Notes: generated from the sequence alone by a model not told the origin. A stretch of 64,000 nucleotides of DNA from Megaustenia siamemsis (GCA_032433765.1 JAVIAB010000092.1:102822064-102886063); one strand, 5' to 3'. Counted from the stretch's first letter, positions 1-11,668 are shown. Numbers and translations: made by a program.

Positions 1-1140
1 ACAATGTCCACAACTATTAAACAGGTGAATGCTAAAAAAAAAGAGGATACAATTCATAATGAAAATGAAAAAATCTGGCATTGTCCATAGTTTTTATATT
101 AAAAACATCATTTGTTTAAATGTGAAAATCAAGCAATATCATATTAAGGTTATTGACCAACATTACATTATTTAACTTTGTTAATTTTTTATTTTAATAT
201 TTGTAATAATTTTTTTGGTCATTTGTTTTATTCCATTGCACAGCTTAAGTGGGTTTTGCTTTAGTCTTGTCAGTGTTTCACTTTTCAGAGTTAATTTTAT
301 GTGGTGGTGTTTTAAAGAATTTGGAAACTGAGTATCACACAATATGGCCTGCTAACTATCACAGTATCAACTGTCTTATATATTGTTTTGGAGCCAGGAA
401 GTTGATTTTGTATCCAGCTACTTGTATTCTTAATAGTTTCATTTTTTCTTAATAGTTTCATTTTCCAGTATCAGAATTGCTAGTTTACAAAACAATTTGG
501 AGTTTTTAAAGTTGTTGCGAGTGTTTAGAAAATAAATTTATTTATAATTTTCTAGACTGAGGCATATTTTGGAGAAGTCTGTTTTAATAGAAATTAGATT
601 TGTTCCAGGGTCAGTAGAAAAATTGCCATCACCAAGCAAAGCACAAAGATTTACCAGTGATGTGAATGAACTCACTTATTGGTTTTCTGTGTCTTTTTAC
701 CTACATATTGTGGGCATGTTGGAATTGCTGTAATTACTCTTTACCAAAATCTTTTCTTTGTTAGTATGTTATCAATACTGATGTATACTTCTAGCCAAGC
801 ACCATAAAAAACTCTTGACAGTTGATGATTATAAAGAATAGGGTACATGTTTCTGCCCAGACCAGAAAAGCCCCAAGGAATTGTTCCGTCACCAAAGTAA
901 AAGTATTAACCGACTTTCTGATATTGCTTGGGAAGGTATGGCACTGATATGAAGTTTTTACACTATGAGATCATTCTTTATGATCATGCAATAGGTCATA
1001 ATGGTAAAAAACACTACAAGAGCAAAAATGATGGTTTCATATACAGAATAGTGTTAATGTAATATACTATTAAAATCATACTGCCCTAAATTATCTAGCA
1101 TAAATTAACTATGTTTACATTTGTTTCTCTTTTTTTTTAG
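1..1140. other. CACUL1 intronic/upstream DNA, no exon recognised
   Basis: AT-rich unique-looking sequence ending in the polypyrimidine tract of the exon at 1141. I found no segment matching the more N-terminal CACUL1 region. The short ORF at 249-452 shows no coding features. Confidence 0.6.
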
Positions 1141-1236
1141 GAGGACAAAACCATTCCCTATATTGAAACATTTTCTTTCCTTATGCATCAGTATCTTCAA
1201 GCCCTTTCAGGGATTGTTCCAATTTTTAATTACATG
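1141..1236 (+). CDS. CACUL1: CACUL1 coding exon (first visible)
   Basis: The exon is preceded by a long T tract ending in TTTTAG and encodes 32 residues from EDKTIPYIETF to PIFNYM. Two overlapping donors exist: ATG|GTAGGT at 1237 and GTAG|GTATGT at 1241. Only the first keeps the next exon open; the second leads to an early stop, so 1236 is taken as the end. Confidence 0.87.
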
Positions 1237-4200
1237 GTAGGTATGTTGTCAAGTAGCATTTACAATGACAGTGTTTTTTTTTTTGCAGATTAGACATAAT
1301 TTTAATTTAGCTGTACAATTTTTAAAAATAAGAATATTTAACTCCTTTAACCCAAATCACATAGCCAATAAAACCAAATTCTCTGGACTTAATGATTTCC
1401 TAAAGTTATTCCCAGGGAGACACTGAGAAGAACATTGATGAGAGAGGCAAGAGCAGCAGGAATCGGCTCCCTCAATGAGATAGAACTGCTTGCACAGAAC
1501 AGAGACAGATGGCGAGATTTGATAAAATATCTTTAAAAGAAAACTGCTAGAACAAAAATTCATATAGGAGAAGGTGTATCTTGGTCTACGCCCTATGGGC
1601 CGGTTACGGCTCGAAAGGTCAATAGATAGATAGATAGAAAGTTATTCTCTAAATAACTGCACAGGGTATGTATTTGAATAAATAGATTGTATAACTCTAG
1701 ACTGGTGTCTATAATAATCATGCAACTTGCTTAAAAATGGTTGTGATTATACAGCTTGACTTATAGAATAAGTTGAAGAGTAACAAATATTTGAATGTTG
1801 ACTTAATTTTCCAAGAAAATGTATTTTTTCCCTACCTGAAAGGTGTCAGTCAAGGAAACTTGACATGAATAACTGACTTGTTTATTAGGGAAAAAAATAT
1901 TGACCTCTTCACCATCAATTATCATAATTTAGCAGTGAGTGGTCAATGTGTAAAATTCCCACACTCTTAACATGCCTGAATGTGGACAATAAATCCTAGA
2001 TTAAAACTCAACTAGCAATTAAATCAACTTCCAAGTTAAACATTAGAAACCAGCAAATATTGAAACTGGGTATTGATAAATAGAAATAAAAGTCCAGAAT
2101 CTCACACGTCGTGGTGACTGCTTTGACCTAGTGGCCTATATTTCTCTGGTCCTTTTTGAGAATTCCTCGACATACACCTTCAGATGTATATGGTAGATGT
2201 GTCGTAGGATAGGTTTTTTTTTGTGTGTGTGTGTGTGTTAAAGATGTTGAACTAAATATGATATGTGTTGAGAAAAAATAAGAGTTGTGCATAGTTAAAA
2301 AAAATACCTTCAGGGTAATGGGGAATAGGGGGCTAATGTCCATATTTTTCAGTGACCAAGTGCACAGTAAAAAAAAAAATGGATGATGTGGTTGGTATCA
2401 TGCTAGGCCATCCTACTTTCCCAGAAAAATCTGGTACACAAATGAAGCTGGGTGAGTCTAGAAACCATCAAACAGGGTTGAAACCAACCTATAGATCTTA
2501 GTATTTTAATTCACAAACTACAGAGTTAATGCTGCTCTCATTCACAGTAAACACATACAGAATTACACATAGAAGCTTAAGAATAGTGTAATCAAACAAT
2601 GCGGAATCAACTGAACCATTATCAAGCAGACAACATTTAACAAGTGTTTCAAGTGTTTATCACACATGACTATTGTTGGCAGAATGTAAGGCAAAGGTAG
2701 TCCCATAGCATTTGTCTTTGGATAATGAAATGTTAGTGACTTTATTTTGTCAAGCCTCCGCTTCATGAGGTGGGGTGACCAGATTCCTTCTTCATTGCCT
2801 TTCTTTCCCAGAGAATATCTCTTGGCAGAGTATTGGTTATTGGTTATGGAAGGCCTCGGTATCACTGCAAACGAATTAAAATCCATAATTGCTCAACCGC
2901 CCGTGCCAGTGGAATCATCCGAATTACTAACTCATCTCCCAAACAAAGAAAGGTAACTGTAGTCCCCATCGTAGCAGTCTCAGCACACGCCAAAAGACAT
3001 AAGGCGAAACCACGCAGAAAGTGAACACAGTCAACTGTTCCCTGTCATACGATATCATCATTCATCGTAAACAATCGGGATATCGAAACATGATCAAAAT
3101 GGATGAGACACACAGCTCACAGTGTGCACAGAGCGCTTAACTCAGTAGCTCCTGCAACAAGCCGGACTTGGAATATGAGGAAACTGCAACAAGGAACACT
3201 TTTCAGACATAGCCTTCAATGGTTCCTGCCTATCCACCATATACCATGGAAGTTCACGTCTCCCGAAAATGATGATCGTCATATTGAGAAAAAAAAATGT
3301 ATAGCGCTTGATGATGTTTGGCAGAGTATACAATATGTTAATCACAGATCACATAATCCATTAACCAACAGGATCCATTTCCTTATGATCAGATACTACT
3401 GTCATTGGTCAGGATATTAAAATAATTTATCTTGTACTTTGATAACTAGCCAATTTTAAGGGATGTTTTTAAAAAAAATTGTTTGCTGTTACAGAATCGA
3501 TTTTATGTGGAAAACAAGTTGAAAAAAGATTTGAATGAAGAACTTCGAAAGCTGTTTCGCTTAAAGGTGGTTGATGTTCATGTAAATTCATTGATAAGTA
3601 AGCAATTTTCAAATTTTCTCTAATATCTTACATATTTTGTAATACCTATATCTATTGCCCTTTTGAGCTGAAAACGGCACATAGGCCAGAAATTCTAGAC
3701 GCTTGTGTTCAAAGGTCTTTCAACTGTCAGACCTTGCACAGGACTTGAATTGTGTCTCACCACACGGCTCTGTTCTGGGTGAGTTGCACAATCTCGGCGA
3801 GGGAGCAGATGATGCTTGCTGTTGTTGCCTCTTGCTTTAATGTTCTTTTTAGTGTTTCTCTAGGGCAGCCTCTTTTTCTTTACTCTCTGTTTCCCATTTG
3901 AAGGCTTGCTTTGAGATTCTTTTGTTATCCCTTCTCATCACATGGCGAACATGTGACCACCTTCTCTTTATTATAGTTTATATTTTTTTATATTTTGTAA
4001 TTTCTCTTATTTCTGGACCAGCCTTGAACTCATTCCATGGTATACAAAGTGTTTTCCTCAAGCATTTGTTTTCAAATGCTTCCAGTTTATTTTCTATTTA
4101 GTTTTCCAGCTCTTGCATGCATAAGTAGGAGTGGAAAATACATTTGATTTGAAAATCTTGAGCTTAATATGCCTATATGCATTTATATTTATCTGTGTGA

Positions 4201-7200
4201 ACCTTTATGATATATTTAATTAACCATAGTAGAAAGTAAAGACACAAACAAGAAAATTAACAAAATTATTCCCAATAACATATGCCTATACAAAAAGCTT
4301 CTACAAAAGGTAAAAAAGAGAATTTAAGATGGTATGGGCATGTCTCAAGATCTAATGGTCTAGCCAAGATCATTCTACAGGGAACTGTTAAAGATAAAAT
4401 ACTAAGAGGTTGGCATTAGGGAAATTGGATTGATGACAACATTCCTGAGGGCATTCAGAATGTCCACTGCTCTTCTGCACTCCACATCAACCAAACTGGT
4501 AAGCCTATCAACATGCTCTTTACTTCTTACACCATAAAGTAAATAGTAAGCATCTAATCTTTGAAACAATGTCAGATTTCTCATTTTTTTTTTTTTTTTT
4601 TGAGTTGAGAATTGCTTCTTAACAGGATACCAAAACAACATGAGAAATACTAAAGCCAAGACACAGGAAACTTACACAGAGGTGAATAAAGAAAGGAGAA
4701 GATGCATTAAAAGGGATAAGTTGAAATATATAGATGAACTGGCTAAAGAGGAGAGGAAGCAGCAAATAAAGGGAATATGAAAAAACTGTACAACAGCACA
4801 AAGAAATTAAGCGGAACGTACAAACAGTTCAATACCTTTATTAAAGATAAGCAAGGAAATCTGCTTAGTAATATAAGGGAATAAATGATAGAAGGTGCAC
4901 TTTGAAAAACCCTTGAACAGATCCGGCCCACATAACCCTTCAGATATACTACTAGAAGAAGAGGAGTTACACATTAACTGTGGAAAGCTAAGCAAGGAAG
5001 AAATAATGAAAGCCATCAGGCTATTAAAAAATGGTAAAGCCACAGGACCAGATGAAATTCCTTCAGACACCATCAAAGAAGAAATATACACCTCTACCAA
5101 GATCTTACATAATCTAATATATAAAATATGGGAGAAGGAGGAAATCCCTAAAGATTGGAAATAAGGTTATATGATCAAACTACCAAAGGAAGGAAGTTTA
5201 CAGGAGTGCACAAATTATAGGGGAATTATGCTACTATTAGTACCAGGAAAAATACTAAGCAAAATCATTCTGGAGAGACTAAAAGAGGCCATAGAGAAAC
5301 ATTTGAAGGATGAACAAGCAGGTTATAGGAAAAACAGATCTTGTGTGCTGATCAAATAACTACCTTACATATAATACTTGAACAAAGTTTAGAACTACAG
5401 TCCCCACTTTATATCGGATTCATAGATTACGAAAAGGCATTTGATGGTTTAGACAGAGGAATGTTTTGGAAGTTACTGAGTCATGATGATATCCCCATAA
5501 AGTTTATTAACCTGATAAGAACAATGTATGAAGGAATGTAATGTAGTGTTGTGCACAAAGGGCAGCTTACAGAAGCATTTGAAATAAGTAGAGGAGTAAG
5601 GCAGGAATGCCTTCTGTTTCCATTTCTCTTTCTACTGGCCATAGTTTGGATTATGGAAATAACTCAGAACAACAGAAATGGAATCCAGTGGTCACTGACC
5701 AAGTAACTTAATGACTTAGACTTTACTGATGACATAGCTCACATAATCACATAATCATCAACAGATTCAAGATAAAATGAGCATACTTGATGAGATATCA
5801 CAACATAATTTTATTTTTTAATATTTTAAAATAAATAGAGATAAGACCAAAATAATGAAAATTAATCCAGTTGGCATTAACCAAATAACAATAGGAGAAA
5901 TACCTCTACTAGATGTACAATCTTACATACATCTGCATATATAATACAGGCACAGTAATAATTGCAAAGAGGGAGAAACAGAAAATGATACCAAAATAAG
6001 GATATCAAAAGCAAAAGGAGTATTCATTGCACTGGGAAACATGGAAATCCAAAGAAATTAGATTAAATACAAAAATAAAAATGTTCAACTCCAATGTTGT
6101 CAGTCCTATTATATGGCTGTGAAACATGGAGAACAACAAAAATGACAATCATGAAGATACAGACCTTTGTTAATGATGGTTGCGCAGAATAAAAGGATGG
6201 AAATGGCAGGACAAAATCACTAACATAGAATTATGGAAAGTACCAGTCAAATACCAGTGGATAAAGAGATACAGTGAAGACAATGGCGCTGGATAGGACA
6301 CTCATTGCAGAAGGCAACTGAGAGTATTACACAACAGACACTTTTTTTGGAATCCCCAAGGAAAAAGACAAAGAGGAAGACCAAAATATTCTTGAAGAAA
6401 ACAGATGGAATCAGAGATAAAAAAAAAGATGATGGAGAAGACTTGGGATGATCTTAAAAGAGTGTCAAGAAACAGAATGGCTTGGAAAATGTTTGTTGAA
6501 GAACTATGCTCAATAGGGAACTGAAATGTATAAGATAAAGAAGAACAGGATACTGATTGCTTAGTTGTAAACACCTTACTGAGGACTGATGAATTTATTT
6601 TAGTAATAGGTAACTAAAGTTCAAGTTCAGTTGAAAAAAAGGTTGTTCACGGTCAAAAGAGCACACATGAAAGTCTAACTTTAAACTCTTAAAACTGTGG
6701 CTCATCTTATGTTACAGTTTAACCAGAAATTATAAAATGAATGCTAAGAAGAAAAGACTCCACTTCATGCTCTCAGACAAGTTAATTAAGCTGACATGTT
6801 ATAATTTTTGCACATAATTGTATGTGTTCTTGAACCAGAATTGCTGGATGAAGCTAGTTCTATACCATTTGCAATTTCTCCACCAACAATGGCAAGCATA
6901 ATGAAGAATCTTTATGCATTAAATGAAGGTATTTATCAATATCCATCTTAAATGTTTCATTTACCAATTTACTATTTGTAGAATTTAATTTACAAGTTTA
7001 CGATTTTATATTATGTTTCATTTACCAAATTATTATTCAAATGTAACTTAAGTCATCCAATCCACATGTGCCATAACATATTGTAGGGAACTGTAGTTAT
7101 ATACCCTATTGCATTGACAGTTGTTAGCCATTGCAGGATATCTGTAGTAATGTCCATTCATCTGACTCTTCAATTTGCTTAAACTCTGAAACATATCATT

Positions 7201-10004
7201 GACTGTTGTAGGCCCATAATGTGTAAAATAAACATAGAGTGGTATTAAGCAGCTAAACTAATGTAGAAACAAAAGCCTTCACCACATACACAATACAAAA
7301 TATTAATACAAAATATGAAAGGCAAGTACTGATTTCAAATCACAAAATAAAAATACTTATCCCCATTAGGCCCATAATCCTAGTTGGTTAGACTTCATCA
7401 TCCCATCACACTCAAACTTTAAGTTCAAAAGCAGATCTGTGTCCTGAACAACCTCAGTTCAATACAGAAATTGTAAGTTCTTCATTATTGCTGTTTCATT
7501 CTGAAAACATGTTACTCAATCTAACTAGTCAGGTCTCTTGTGCATGTTTTTTCTCACAGTTATCAATTAAAGCATAGAAAAATATGATCACTAACACCAT
7601 ATTCTCCATACACTTTAATGAATGGAGTTACCCCCCCCCCTTTTTTTTTTAAAATAAAATCATTGAAATCGCCTTTTTAGCCATTGAAATCTCCCACACC
7701 AGTTAGTTCAACTTTCTCATTAGCCTCATAGAATGCTTATCTTGCCTTCCCTGTTGTAGCTGTTATTTTAGGAGCATAGACCTGAATTTCTGTTATTTTT
7801 CTCTATATTTTTCCTCTCGTTATTAGCTTCCAAGATATATATTCTTTTTCAGTGGCTTATATTCTTTGTGGGGACAAAGGTGCCTGTTGCCGTCAGATCT
7901 GAAAGTGGTCAATGACTCATAGCCGAATGCTTATGCCAGGATAAATTATCCAGAATTTTCAAGACCCTACACTTTCTCCTTTGTGCTCTCAGAAACAAAC
8001 TAGCCTCATCAAGTGAGTAGGGATCAGGAAGGAAAGCAACACTGTACTCAAAAATGCCTACCTGGAGCAGATGTTTTTGGGCTGATTTTTAAAATTATGT
8101 TATTATGTTAACAGTATATCCATTGTCAGGTTGCTAAGTCAGCCACAGTGGTAAGAGCTTTGTTAGCCTGCTCTTTGCAGAGTGAACCTGGTCTTCATGG
8201 CTGCCACATCAACCAGTTGGATGACCCATACTATGCCAGAGGCAGTAATCCCTTTAGTTTGCTATTTTCAACTTCTGTGGAACAGTCATGGAATGAGACT
8301 TTGGAGACTGTTTCAAGTGTAAATACTTGAAACAACAGTCTCTTTATTCAGTGGTGAGACTGTTTCAAGTGTAAATACTTGAAACAACAGTCTCTTTATT
8401 CAGTGGTGAAGATATGCATACATTAGTATATTATCTATTTCATTCTGAAGATTAAATAAATATATAATCTATGCAAAATATACTCTGAATTTAATCACCC
8501 ATTCATAATGAATGCAGTGTTTTAATTCTTGCATTTTCTTCTTGTCTTGAGATCTAATAGCTTCTTATGCCTTTCTTCTATATCAACTTGCACATATTTG
8601 CTGGAGTAATGTTACAGCTAACATGCAATGTTTATTTACTATTATTATTATAATAGGGTAACTTGTTAGTTTTCTACTGAGTCAGTTTGAAGTCTCCATG
8701 ATTCCAAGTATATTAGTGTTTACAAATTTATTTTTAGCATTAAACATAGGTGTTACAGAGAGCTTTGCTGTGTTCATCATGCGTCTCATATTGGTTCATC
8801 CACAGAATATTCCAAATTGAACCCACCACTCTTCTCACGTTACCTTCCAAGCATTCTTCCTCCTACTGACCCTGCATTGTTGGAGCAATATGCCCAGGAG
8901 GCTCATTTTTTACAGAAACACTTTGCCAATACAAATGACTTTCAGAGGTAATAATTGTCAATGACCACAGTAAATATTTTAAATATAATAATAGAAGTAT
9001 TTTTTCTTTTTTTTTTTCTTTGCATTCACCTCAGACAAAATTTCTAAAGACTAGGAACTGAATTTTGTATGTTAATCCGTTTTTCTCTGACAGCCGTGTA
9101 TGCACTCACAGCACAGGCAGTAATTCCGTCTTCGGAGGTACTCATATTTTTTCTTTGATGAGTAATTAATGCTTTGGGAGCAGGGGTGGTTGTAGCAGAG
9201 AAAAATCACAAATAAAAATCCCAACTGGTGCAGCCGAGATTTGAACTCATAACCTCTTTGTCTTGAGGCTGGCATCTTGCCACTCCCATTGTAAATATGG
9301 TTACCAAATGGTAACAATGAAAATCAGGACATTTTATTGGAAAAGGATTTTTCATCAAGAAAAGCAGGATATGACAGTGTGGCACTTATTTTTATACTTG
9401 ATATAATAAGATGAAAGCTGGCCAGATCCAGGGTGTGCCAAGCAAACCAAGCAGGGTATGCACCTTTTGTCTTCTGAATTTGATATCAGCACTGCCTTGC
9501 AATTTTCTGTGCTTTTTAAAAAAAATGTTGTTCTTCATGTGCTAATCTGCAGCCATATTTTCCAGTTTCTTTCACTGATAGAGAATTCACTCAAGGAAGC
9601 TCTGCAAACATCCTTATATCTCAGCATATAGATTGATATTGGCAACCATAAGGTCTGCCAAAAATTTTGTCTCTGAAATCTCTTCCATAGCATTTATGTG
9701 TTGAAAGAGTTAAACTTTGTACAATGTTAGAGAATTATTTAGATACTTTAGATATCTGAATAGGACCATACTGTTATTTGACATTTTATTTATTTCTGTC
9801 TATTTTATCTGTAAGCAGTTAATGTGCAAAAGATACAACTGATTGTAACACTTGTACCACATATTAATGAAACGGGTGCATGCATGTGATTTGACACCAC
9901 CCCGTAACTTGTGAACATATTTTACAAACCTGACCATAGTATAGTAGCAAAAAAGGATAATACGTCAGCATCCACTTTTGTACAAAACTTCTTTATGGAT
10001 AAGC

Positions 10005-10069
<65 letters not shown>

Positions 10070-10528
10070 CTCATAAATAGTCACAGATAGTTGCTGAAGA
10101 TAAGGAATGGGGTTATTAAATCCAGTACGTATTTTGATCATAGGGAGCAGTGATAGCTCAGTGGTTAGTGAACTGGGCTACTAAGAACAAAAGGTTATAT
10201 TCGATCCTGATCGACAGCTTCCAGGTTCACCCAACCATAATGGGTACCGGGTTTTTTTCTGGGAAAGTAAAGCAGCACGGGCGTAATACCGAGACCACAT
10301 TACCCCAAAAATCATGTGCCGAAGGTCTGTTAAATTTATGGTCACTAACACCATATTCCCTATACGCCACTTGGCGTGATGGGGGTACTTTACTTTTACT
10401 TTATATATATATAAAACACAATTGAATAAATGTTTTAGTTGCACTTGATTGAAGAATATTATTATTAATATTTCAGTAATGATACAACTAGAAAGCGTGT
10501 GTTTGAGGATGACATTTCAGTGAGCTAA
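1141..10528 (+). CDS. CACUL1: CACUL1, 3' part of gene (five coding exons, C-terminal 160 residues)
   Basis: Joined coding segments are 1141-1236, 3495-3597, 6839-6928, 8806-8947 and 10477-10528 (483 nt, 160 codons plus TAA). The product matches the C-terminal part of CACUL1 (C10orf46), a cullin-like protein of about 370 residues in vertebrates. Diagnostic stretches are QYLQALSGIVPIFNYM (human QYMGALQSIVPLFIYM), NRFYVENKLKKDLNEEL, PPTMASIMKNLYAL, LFSRYLPSILPP and a basic tail with RKRVFEDD. All internal junctions have AG/GT borders and compatible phases (0, 1, 1, 2), which strongly supports the model. The family is known to bind CDK2, promote G1/S progression and act in KEAP1/NRF2 signalling; that is family knowledge, not seen here. 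N-terminal exons were not found in 1-1140 and should lie before the window. Introns carry retrotransposon pieces and SINEs. The frame at the start of the first exon is inferred from homology. Confidence 0.9.
1412..1637 (+). mobile_element. Family A non-LTR retrotransposon, 5'-truncated 3' end
   Basis: About 225 bp of the family A C-terminus and 3' UTR, ending in (GATA)n. The TSD AAAGTTATTC is at 1402-1411 and 1638-1647, exact over 10 bp. Nearly identical to copies at 11669, 39974, 53200 and 57481. It lies in a CACUL1 intron in the sense orientation. Confidence 0.93.
1648..2375. other. Intronic, nothing recognised
   Basis: Unique AT-rich DNA with a (GT)n run near 2223-2238. No exon signal or clear repeat. 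Confidence 0.5.
2376..2480 (-). repeat. Degenerate SINE-1 fragment
   Basis: Contains the diverged SINE-1 body stretch CTTTCCCAGAAAAATCTGGT, followed by CTGGGTGAGTCTAG and GGTTGAAACCAACC in the minus-strand order seen in better copies. Old and truncated. Confidence 0.5.
2833..3166 (-). repeat. SINE-5 (tRNA-like head), copy 1
   Basis: About 330 bp shared with 37360-37690 at high identity. On the minus strand the 3166 end begins with a possible A box (TACTGAGTTAAG) and B box (GTTTCGATATCC), suggesting a tRNA-derived SINE, though this is weaker than for SINE-1. Small plus-strand ORFs here are incidental; their frames are not maintained in the second copy. Confidence 0.65.
3495..3597 (+). CDS. 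CACUL1: CACUL1 coding exon
   Basis: The acceptor is GTTACAG and the donor AA|GTAAGC. It encodes NRFYVENKLKKDLNEELRKL and then FRLKVVDVHVNSLI, matching the helical region of the family. It ends in phase 1; the leftover A makes AAA (Lys) with the next exon. Confidence 0.9.
3720..4180 (-). mobile_element. Family A-like non-LTR fragment, old and degenerate
   Basis: Reads on the minus strand as a broken C-terminal region (GHV-type motif, GKRKRG-like stretch) parallel to 11880-12200 but with many substitutions and stops. No TSD found. Confidence 0.65.
4290..4480 (+). mobile_element. C-terminal fragment of a non-LTR element
   Basis: Plus-strand translation includes RWYGHVSRSNGLAK and a ...NWIDD motif, the usual W-GHV-R region downstream of reverse transcriptase. 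Short and broken; family not assigned. Confidence 0.5.
4625..6560 (+). pseudogene. Family E non-LTR retrotransposon: RT and C-terminus, many stops
   Basis: Recognisable in order: charged linker (4640-4890); RT start with LLKNGKATGPDEIP (5020-5060); KLPKEGSLQECTNYRGI (5175-5230); DEQAGYRKNRSC (5310-5345); GFIDYEKAFDGLDR (5415-5455); a GVRQ-type motif (5595-5620); then a C-terminal GH motif near 6290-6310. Frames change at several positions and stops are frequent; a clean catalytic A/FADD box is not intact (DFTDD-like near 5720). It is an old relic in a CACUL1 intron in the same orientation as the gene. Confidence 0.85.
6839..6928 (+). CDS. CACUL1: CACUL1 coding exon
   Basis: The acceptor is GAACCAG and the donor AAG|GTATTT. 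It encodes LLDEASSIPFAISPPTMAS followed by IMKNLYALNE; the human counterpart reads LLEAQSTPFQVTPSTMAN then IVKGLYTL. It ends in phase 1. Confidence 0.92.
6929..8303. other. CACUL1 intron, mostly unique
   Basis: Contains a C10T10 tract near 7631-7650 and otherwise no recognisable repeat or exon. A weak tRNA-like stretch at 8140-8215 was not convincing. Confidence 0.45.
8304..8407. repeat. 52-bp direct tandem duplication carrying a hairpin
   Basis: Two essentially identical 52-bp units (8304-8355 and 8356-8407). Each contains GAGACTGTTTCAAGT, a short loop, and ACTTGAAACAACAGTCTC, able to form a stem of about 15 bp with a small bulge. Confidence 0.9.
8806..8947 (+). CDS. CACUL1: CACUL1 coding exon
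   Basis: The acceptor is ATCCACAG and the donor AGAG|GTAATA. It encodes NPPLFSRYLPSILPPTDPAL and a following helix (EQYAQEAHFLQKHF). The LFS-(K/R)-(F/Y)-(I/L)-P-x-ILPP motif is a family signature. It ends in phase 2. Confidence 0.92.
9050..9300 (-). repeat. SINE-2, copy 1
   Basis: Shares the order of motifs with 16935-17255. On the minus strand the head near 9300 includes AGTTCAAATCTC, a B-box-like tRNA motif, and the body includes CCGAAGACGGAAT. Diverged from copy 2, so old. It is in CACUL1 intron 8948-10476. Confidence 0.7.
10007..10067. repeat. (AT)n microsatellite
   Basis: About 60 bp of uninterrupted AT dinucleotides in the last visible CACUL1 intron. Confidence 0.97.
10146..10412 (+). 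repeat. SINE-1, tRNA-derived, near full length
   Basis: The head has an A box (TAGCTCAGTGG) and a degenerate B box (TTCGATCCT). The common body follows (GGGTACCGGG, GGGAAAGTAAAGCAGCACGG, CATGTGCCGAAGGTCTG), with a TTTAC-rich tail. It ends about 65 bp before the last CACUL1 exon. No clear TSD seen. Confidence 0.88.
10477..10528 (+). CDS. CACUL1: CACUL1 last coding exon with stop
   Basis: The acceptor is ATATTTCAG. It encodes SNDTTRKRVFEDDISVS followed by TAA at 10526-10528. The basic RKR motif fits the family's C-terminus (human SRKRAGDEL). A tRNA-derived SINE ends only about 65 bp upstream of the acceptor. An optimal-looking donor, GTAAGT, lies at 10547, 18 nt after the stop. Confidence 0.85.
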
Positions 10529-10974
10529 CATTTAAGGATCAAACATGTAAGTTTTTTACCTTTTATTATAAAAATAAAATAAAATACACGTTGTATAAGT
10601 CTTTAAAACAATTATGCTTATAAGGGAATTTAATTACTTAGAAATCAGAGAACGATAGCAATTTTTTTATTAAGCGTTTAGAGTTTTAAAAAAGTAGCAA
10701 ATAAAAAAAAAATCTACTTTCTGGCTGGCAAAACGTACCTCATTTATATAGGAGAGTCTTAAAGCTGCTCAGTGTCTAGCAGGAGGTATAAAGAGTATGC
10801 ATTCTGGTGGTAATGCAACATATGTATGTGCCATCAAGTGCCCCATTACACTCATGCCATGCATTCCAATTCCCTGCAACCTCAAGTTGTAGAATTGTTA
10901 ACAGTTTGATTATTAATTAATCATAATTCATTCCTTTTTTACTGAAGTCACAACATTTAATTTAGCGAATCATA
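10529..10974. other. 3' flank of CACUL1
   Basis: Probable 3' UTR and beyond. A GTAAGT donor-like site is at 10547, and AATAAA-like motifs occur around 10574-10585 (AAAATAAAATAAAATAC). Confidence 0.5.
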
Positions 10975-11137
10975 GGAGGAGGAGGTATGTTTACAGCACT
11001 CAGAAAAAATGACAAATAAACAACAGAAAAAAAACAAAGAATAATATATAGTCCGAAGCAGGATTGAACCCGCACTCCATGGCACAGCGCCTTGCCATGA
11101 AAAGCCAAACTAGGGAACACTGCCAACTCAGCTAACT
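10975..11137 (-). repeat. SINE-4, tRNA-derived head
   Basis: On the minus strand the head has an A box (TAGCTGAGTTGGCAGTG) and a B box (GGGTTCAATCCTG), followed toward 10975 by an A-rich tail. This is a different tRNA-like head from SINE-1. Its 5' end runs directly into the 41-bp array. Confidence 0.72.
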
Positions 11138-11325
11138 ATAGTTAGCTATATAGTTATCTTTGTTAACCAGCATTAACTATAGTTAGCTATATAGTTATCT
11201 TTATTAACCGGCATTAACTATAGTTAGCTATATAGTTATCTTTGTTAACCAGCATTAACTATAGTTAGCTATATAGTTATCTTTGTTAACCAGCATTAAC
11301 TATAGTTAGCTATATAGTTATCATG
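11135..11325. repeat. 41-bp tandem array, about 4.6 units
   Basis: The period is exactly 41 bp, measured from GTTAGCTATATAGTTATC at 11141, 11182, 11223, 11264 and 11305. Each unit holds a quasi-palindrome (TAACTATAGTTAGCTATATAG followed by TTA). Units differ by only one or two bases, e.g. ATTAACCGG versus GTTAACCAG. Confidence 0.96.
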
Positions 11326-11657
11326 TTAGTCTTGGTATGCCTGTTTTACCTTGTATTTTCCCCTCCAAGATTACTTTTAGTGGGCTGCTGTGTCTTTTAA
11401 CGTGATCCAAAAATCTTATTTCTCTTGTTTGAATTATGTTTAGTAGTTCTCATTTCATTTTTAGTTGTTTTAAGACTTTATCCATGTTTTCTTTTCTTTC
11501 CATCCTATTCTTCTATAAATCCACATTTGAACAGCTTCAATTTTCTGTTCTGTTTTCATGTCTAATGTCCATGTTTCTGCACCATACAGGAATATTGAGA
11601 AGATGTAACATTTTGCTATTCTTAGTTTTAGCCCTGATGTTATTTGTTTTGATGTTA
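11326..11657 (-). mobile_element. Family D non-LTR retrotransposon, 3'-side half of a split copy
   Basis: Same sequence order as 28200-28560 on the minus strand. It stops at GATGTTAGTA and continues at 15113 after about 3.5 kb of inserted elements C and A. Confidence 0.85.
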
Positions 11658-11668
11658 GTATATGTTTT

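Noticed and set aside
590..720. Possible CACUL1 upstream exon after TTTGTTCCAG
   Set aside because: It stays open for about 40 codons but has no good donor and no similarity to the CACUL1 region expected before the exon at 1141.
2563..2886. 107-codon minus-strand ORF
   Set aside because: Half of it overlaps SINE-5 and the frame is not maintained in the second SINE-5 copy; no splice or family support.
11135..11325. Regular repeats suggesting a CRISPR-like array
   Set aside because: Units are contiguous with no unique spacers and the host is an animal; it is a minisatellite.
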